Below are positions 33,799 to 36,859 of a stretch of DNA of 36,859 nt, piece after piece (the first letter of the stretch is position 1; every line of letters begins with the position of its first letter). A program made the translations under genes and the position numbers. Source of the DNA: Chloroflexota bacterium (GTDB lineage: Bacteria; Chloroflexota; Anaerolineae; Aggregatilineales; UBA2796); assembly GCA_021325095.1 (NCBI GenBank), contig JAJPHV010000091.1, forward strand, positions 1 through 36,859. The letters run 5' to 3'. The notes beneath the pieces are model-generated. The model had not been told where the DNA came from. It worked only from the letters and a program-made list of their open reading frames with translations, and ran no database searches.

Positions 33799-34000
33799 TA
33801 TAATAATACCGTAGTGCCTGGGTTCTCGATGTTGCCCTACGGATGCAGGGGTTTCAAGCTGCAAAGGAAACGCCAACCGATAACCTTCCCAAACGTATAC
33901 AGCTAATTCCCTTGAGAACGCTGAAAGGGCAGAGAGCCAATCTCTCTGGACAGAAACCTGATGACCTCTTCAATGTAACAACAACGAGGATTTCTGCCCG
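33799..34000 (+). promoter_or_regulatory. -10 box and long structured leader of the histidine kinase gene
   Basis: A perfect TATAAT lies at 33799-33804 in an AT-rich stretch, but no -35 box stands at the normal distance. The following leader of ~190 bases can form two hairpins: CCGTAG (33809-33814) with CTACGG (33837-33842), and CAGAGAG (33930-33936) with CTCTCTG (33942-33948) around a CCAAT loop. No known riboswitch class was recognised. Confidence 0.35.
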
Positions 34001-35491
34001 ATGGATACAAACCTGGTCGACCTCAACAAAGAGAGAGCAAGAACGGACCACCTGCCCAATCTCTGGCAAAAGGTCGTCAAAGTTACGCATTATGATCCTG
34101 AACAGGAACGCCTGGCTCATCTCATCGCTGCTATTTCGTCAGTCGCAACTGTTGGGTTGGCGGCGGGCGCCCTGGGCCTCTTAATCGTTTCACCCTCATC
34201 TACCGGCTACGTTTCCTTCATCGCCATAATCGCTATCTTTCTGACAATCTATCTTTTGAATCGGCAGGGAAACTATCGAGCGGCAGCGCTGGGGCTGATA
34301 GGCGTTTTCGCGCTTGCCCCACTGGCAACGCTTGTGCGTACCGAAAATGACCTGGCGTTTCGAGGCTTCGCTGCCACCATTGCCTCAATTGGTGTGCTCC
34401 TGACCGTTGTGCTGTTTCCTGGGCGAAACTGGGCGCCAATAACTGCCATAGCGGCCATAGTGGCCTATTTGCTCCTGCCGATTTTGCGTCCCGTGCCCAG
34501 TTTCACAGAGTTCATTTATCCCTTGATTGGCCTCGCGGCGGTCAGTCTGGCGATCATCGTGTATGAAAACCTGGGGGCGGCGTTGGAGAAGGAACGACGG
34601 GCCACTCTTGAAGCTGCTATCGCCGCCCTGCAAGCCTCCGAAGCTGCCCTCAGACAGGCCAACACGAAACTGGAGCAGGATGTCAAGGATAGCGCCATTG
34701 AAATGCAAGCTATCGTCGATGAATATGAGCGGACTCGAGTCGAACTGGAAGAAGCGTGGGCAGATGCCGAGCGCGCTAACCGGGTGAAGTCCGCATTTCT
34801 GGCGAGCATGTCGCACGAGCTACGCACGCCCTTGAACGCGATCATTAACTTCTCCAAGTTTGTCGTCAGGGGCGTGGTAGGCCCCATCAACGATCAGCAG
34901 ACCGAGATGCTGACCAACGTCGTCAACAGCGGGCAACACCTGCTGAACCTGATCAACGACGTGCTGGACATGTCGAAAATCGAGTCGGGGTCGCTCAACC
35001 TGTTTGTCGAGAATGATGTCGATCTGAACACTATTTGCCAGGATGCGCTTAACACTGCACAGAGCTTGATCGGAGACAGACCTGTTGAACTCAGATCGGA
35101 CATAGCGCCTGACCTGCCCCGTCTGTTGGGCGATAGGCAGCGTATATTGCAGATACTTCTCAATCTGCTCTCTAACGCCTGCAAATTCACGCAGCAAGGC
35201 CATATTGTGTTGTCGGTGAAACAGCAGGCAGACGAGATCTTAATCTCGGTAAGTGACACCGGCCCCGGCATTCCAAAAGCCGATTGGGACTTGATCTTTC
35301 AACCTTTCAAGCAGACAGAGACTGGTATTCGTCAGGGCCAGGGAACTGGCCTTGGAATGCCGATTTCAAGGAATCTGGTGGAATTGCACGGCGGGCGTAT
35401 CTGGCTGGATAGTGTTCCTGGCGAAGGCAGTACCTTTTACGTAGCACTTCCGATCCGGTCTAGCAAGCTTTCGGTCACCTCAGGGCAATAG
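34001..35491 (+). CDS. Membrane-bound sensor histidine kinase
   Basis: A 496-residue kinase. About six hydrophobic helices fill residues ~42-190 with short loops, so sensing is probably inside the membrane. A coiled coil of Ala/Glu-rich helix (~193-262) leads to HisKA with SHELRTPLNAI (His272 is the phosphate site). The ATP domain has NLLSNACKFT (N box), DTGPGIP (G1), FQPFKQTE (F box) and GTGLGM (G2), all intact. A short tail closes the protein; there is no attached receiver. GAGGA precedes the ATG at 34001 by about ten bases. The first receiver gene starts 13 bases after its stop and two more follow, so it probably phosphorylates them. Confidence 0.92.
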   Translation: MDTNLVDLNKERARTDHLPNLWQKVVKVTHYDPEQERLAHLIAAISSVATVGLAAGALGLLIVSPSSTGYVSFIAIIAIFLTIYLLNRQGNYRAAALGLIGVFALAPLATLVRTENDLAFRGFAATIASIGVLLTVVLFPGRNWAPITAIAAIVAYLLLPILRPVPSFTEFIYPLIGLAAVSLAIIVYENLGAALEKERRATLEAAIAALQASEAALRQANTKLEQDVKDSAIEMQAIVDEYERTRVELEEAWADAERANRVKSAFLASMSHELRTPLNAIINFSKFVVRGVVGPINDQQTEMLTNVVNSGQHLLNLINDVLDMSKIESGSLNLFVENDVDLNTICQDALNTAQSLIGDRPVELRSDIAPDLPRLLGDRQRILQILLNLLSNACKFTQQGHIVLSVKQQADEILISVSDTGPGIPKADWDLIFQPFKQTETGIRQGQGTGLGMPISRNLVELHGGRIWLDSVPGEGSTFYVALPIRSSKLSVTSGQ

Positions 35492-35504
35492 GGATCTCAG
35501 GGCG

Positions 35505-35906
35505 ATGCAAGTTCAACACGTGCTTTATGTCGAAGATGATCCGCCAAGCCGCCAGGTGATGGAACTCTTGATGAGATTTGAGGTGCACGTGCCGCGCCTC
35601 ACTATCTTTGAAGATAGTGAAAACTTCCTGGCGCGCGTCAAGGCACTGCCAGTGAAACCGGATGTGGTCTTGCTGGACATCCATGTGAAGCCACTTGATG
35701 GCTTCACCATGCTCTCTGTGCTCCGCGAAAACGGCTACGCCGAGACCATGATCGTCGCGCTGACAGCCAGTGTGATGAATGACGAAGTGAAGCGATTGGA
35801 GACGGCGGGCTTTAACGGCGTCATCGCCAAACCTGTCAATGTCGATGTTTTCCCCAAACTGTGGGAACGTATTGCCCAGCATGAAAAGGTGTGGGGTGTT
35901 GTATAG
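35505..35906 (+). CDS. Single-domain response regulator (receiver 1)
   Basis: A 133-residue CheY-like receiver with no output domain. The acidic pocket is Glu10-Asp11-Asp12 in VEDDP, the phosphate acceptor is Asp58 in VLLDIHV, and the switch residues Thr87 (ALTAS) and Lys109 (IAKP) are present. All key positions are intact, so it should take phosphate from the kinase 13 bases upstream. It may act by protein contact, or pass phosphate on, since the window has no HPt protein or DNA-binding regulator nearby. Confidence 0.92.
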   Translation: MQVQHVLYVEDDPPSRQVMELLMRFEVHVPRLTIFEDSENFLARVKALPVKPDVVLLDIHVKPLDGFTMLSVLRENGYAETMIVALTASVMNDEVKRLETAGFNGVIAKPVNVDVFPKLWERIAQHEKVWGVV

Positions 35907-36000
35907 CGGTTTGCCAATGCTCTCAGCAACGGGGTTTGCTCAAACGCAAGGCTGCTGGCCCGGTTAGAAGCGCCAGCAAAAGTAGGAAATCAACGGCCCA

Positions 36001-36420
36001 ATGTCCAAGCTAGAGAACAAACACGTTTTTGTGATCGAAGACAACCCCGCGAACTACGCGATCATTGCGACGTTGTTGCAGATGTACGGCGCCAAAACGG
36101 GTTTCGAGCGTTGGGGAACGACCACCATTGGACGTTTGCGCAAATTTGCCCCCGTCGATTTGATCCTCCTTGACCTGATGTTTCCCTATGGAGTATCTGG
36201 TTTCGACATCTTTGACGAGATCCGCGCCTGTCCGGAGTTTGCGCAAGTTCCAATCGTTGCCGTGTCAGCGATGGACGCTGCTGTAGCGATTCCCAAGGTG
36301 CGTGCGAAGGGTTTCTCCGGCTTTATCGCAAAACCGATCTCTTTCACCGCTTTTCCTGACCAGATCAGTAAAGTGCTGAACAACGAAGCGGTGTGGCAGT
36401 ACGAACCATCCTCTATCTAA
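36001..36420 (+). CDS. Single-domain response regulator (receiver 2)
   Basis: A 139-residue receiver, again without output domain. It has Glu13 and Asp14 in VIEDNP, phosphate acceptor Asp58 in ILLDLMF, Ser89 in AVSAMD in the switch position, and Lys111 in IAKP. The 94-base gap from receiver 1 has no promoter that I could define. The loop after the acceptor Asp (FPYGVSG) differs from the usual MPxxxG. Probably in the same transcript and served by the same kinase. Confidence 0.9.
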   Translation: MSKLENKHVFVIEDNPANYAIIATLLQMYGAKTGFERWGTTTIGRLRKFAPVDLILLDLMFPYGVSGFDIFDEIRACPEFAQVPIVAVSAMDAAVAIPKVRAKGFSGFIAKPISFTAFPDQISKVLNNEAVWQYEPSSI

Positions 36421-36436
36421 GTGAAGGGATATCCCA

Positions 36437-36766
36437 ATGCACGCTCTCATTATTGATGACGATTCATTTAACCTGGGCGTTCTCAGTCAAATGCTGAACA
36501 TGGAGGGAGTGAGCAGCAGCGGCGTTATTAACCCGGTTGCCCTCGACGATGCCCTTGTGGACTCGACCCCAATAGACCTCGTGTTCCTGGACCTGGAAAT
36601 GCCAGGCATTGATGGTCTCGAGGTTTTCCGAAATCTGAAGGCTGACAACCGCTTTCAGCGGGTGCCGATCATCGCCTATAGCGTACACATCAGCGAGATC
36701 AACAAGGTTCGCCAGCTTGGTTTTCAAGGCTTTATCGGCAAGCCTATCGACGCGGTAGTGATATGA
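36437..36766 (+). CDS. Single-domain response regulator (receiver 3), short
   Basis: A 109-residue receiver with IIDDDS (acidic pocket Asp7-Asp8-Asp9), acceptor Asp52 in FLDLEMPG, Ser82 in AYSVH, and Lys102 in IGKP. It stops seven residues after the Lys motif, so helix 5, which usually forms the dimer or partner surface, is missing or nearly so. It starts 16 bases after receiver 2. It may be a truncated paralogue or a receiver adapted to a different partner. Confidence 0.85.
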   Translation: MHALIIDDDSFNLGVLSQMLNMEGVSSSGVINPVALDDALVDSTPIDLVFLDLEMPGIDGLEVFRNLKADNRFQRVPIIAYSVHISEINKVRQLGFQGFIGKPIDAVVI

Positions 36767-36859
36767 GATTATCTCGCACCTCCGGACGGAAAGACCGGCG
36801 TGAGCAGGACATCACGAATTGACCAGATGTGGTCGGTAAGGCACAGGGCCATGGCTGGG

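Noticed and set aside
33841..33890. Possible GEMM-I (cyclic di-GMP) riboswitch before the histidine kinase
   Set aside because: A few bases resemble the class (GCAAAGG, ACGCC), but the paired elements and conserved core are not in the right order.
1..36859. CRISPR arrays, prophage genes, rRNA or an origin of replication
   Set aside because: No regularly spaced direct repeats, phage structural or integrase genes, rRNA sequence or DnaA-box clusters were seen.

Overview
The window (about 58% G+C by eye) looks like a chromosomal segment of a free-living bacterium, most probably a member of the Chloroflexota (Anaerolineae-like). This rests on gene content and protein style: a very long kinase-like protein with a Thr/Pro-rich stalk, sugar ABC transporters without their own ATPase, a DUF309 protein, and short GC-rich palindromic intergenic repeats. 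No rRNA or other phylogenetic marker is present, so the placement is an inference. One RNA gene, tRNA-Leu(UAA), was found. There is no CRISPR array or intact mobile element.

Layout. 1-2160: a broken ugpC/msmX-type ABC ATPase remnant overlapping a two-domain glycerophosphodiesterase gene, an order that recalls ugpC-ugpQ. 2161-8805 (minus strand): NAD-dependent sugar epimerase, GT4 glycosyltransferase, and a 1462-residue kinase-like membrane protein with an outward C-terminal domain. 9005-10756: ribosomal protein S1-like protein behind two tandem sigma70-type promoters with a palindrome between them. 10831-12016: a decayed IS4-type transposase followed by an ECF-like sigma factor. 12129-18617: a carbohydrate locus with an AraC regulator divergent from a GH127 glycosidase, then a Tat-exported binding protein and two sugar ABC permeases. 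18832-22452: aldehyde dehydrogenase, glutamine-synthetase-like ligase and SDR dehydrogenase. 22510-25555 (minus): GH42 beta-galactosidase and a TIM-barrel sugar isomerase/epimerase. 26012-28391 (minus): a compact operon of a ConA-like protein, a pseudoreceiver-DUF309 protein and a FabL-like enoyl reductase. 28530-33446: small metabolic and unknown genes, an FmdB zinc ribbon, a cystathionine gamma-synthase-type enzyme, tRNA-Leu and a CDF metal transporter. 34001-36766: a membrane histidine kinase followed by three stand-alone receiver proteins.

How the genes work together. From 12129 to 25555 the window reads as an accessory catabolic region. Oligosaccharides are probably imported by the binding protein and two permeases, which need an ATPase encoded elsewhere, and are cut by GH127 and GH42 enzymes under AraC-type control. 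The ALDH-GS-SDR trio resembles gamma-glutamylation routes for amines or amino alcohols, which is an unusual neighbour for a glycan locus. The 34001-36766 block is a signalling module with no DNA-binding output. The most unusual single protein is the 1462-residue kinase-like receptor with altered catalytic motifs.
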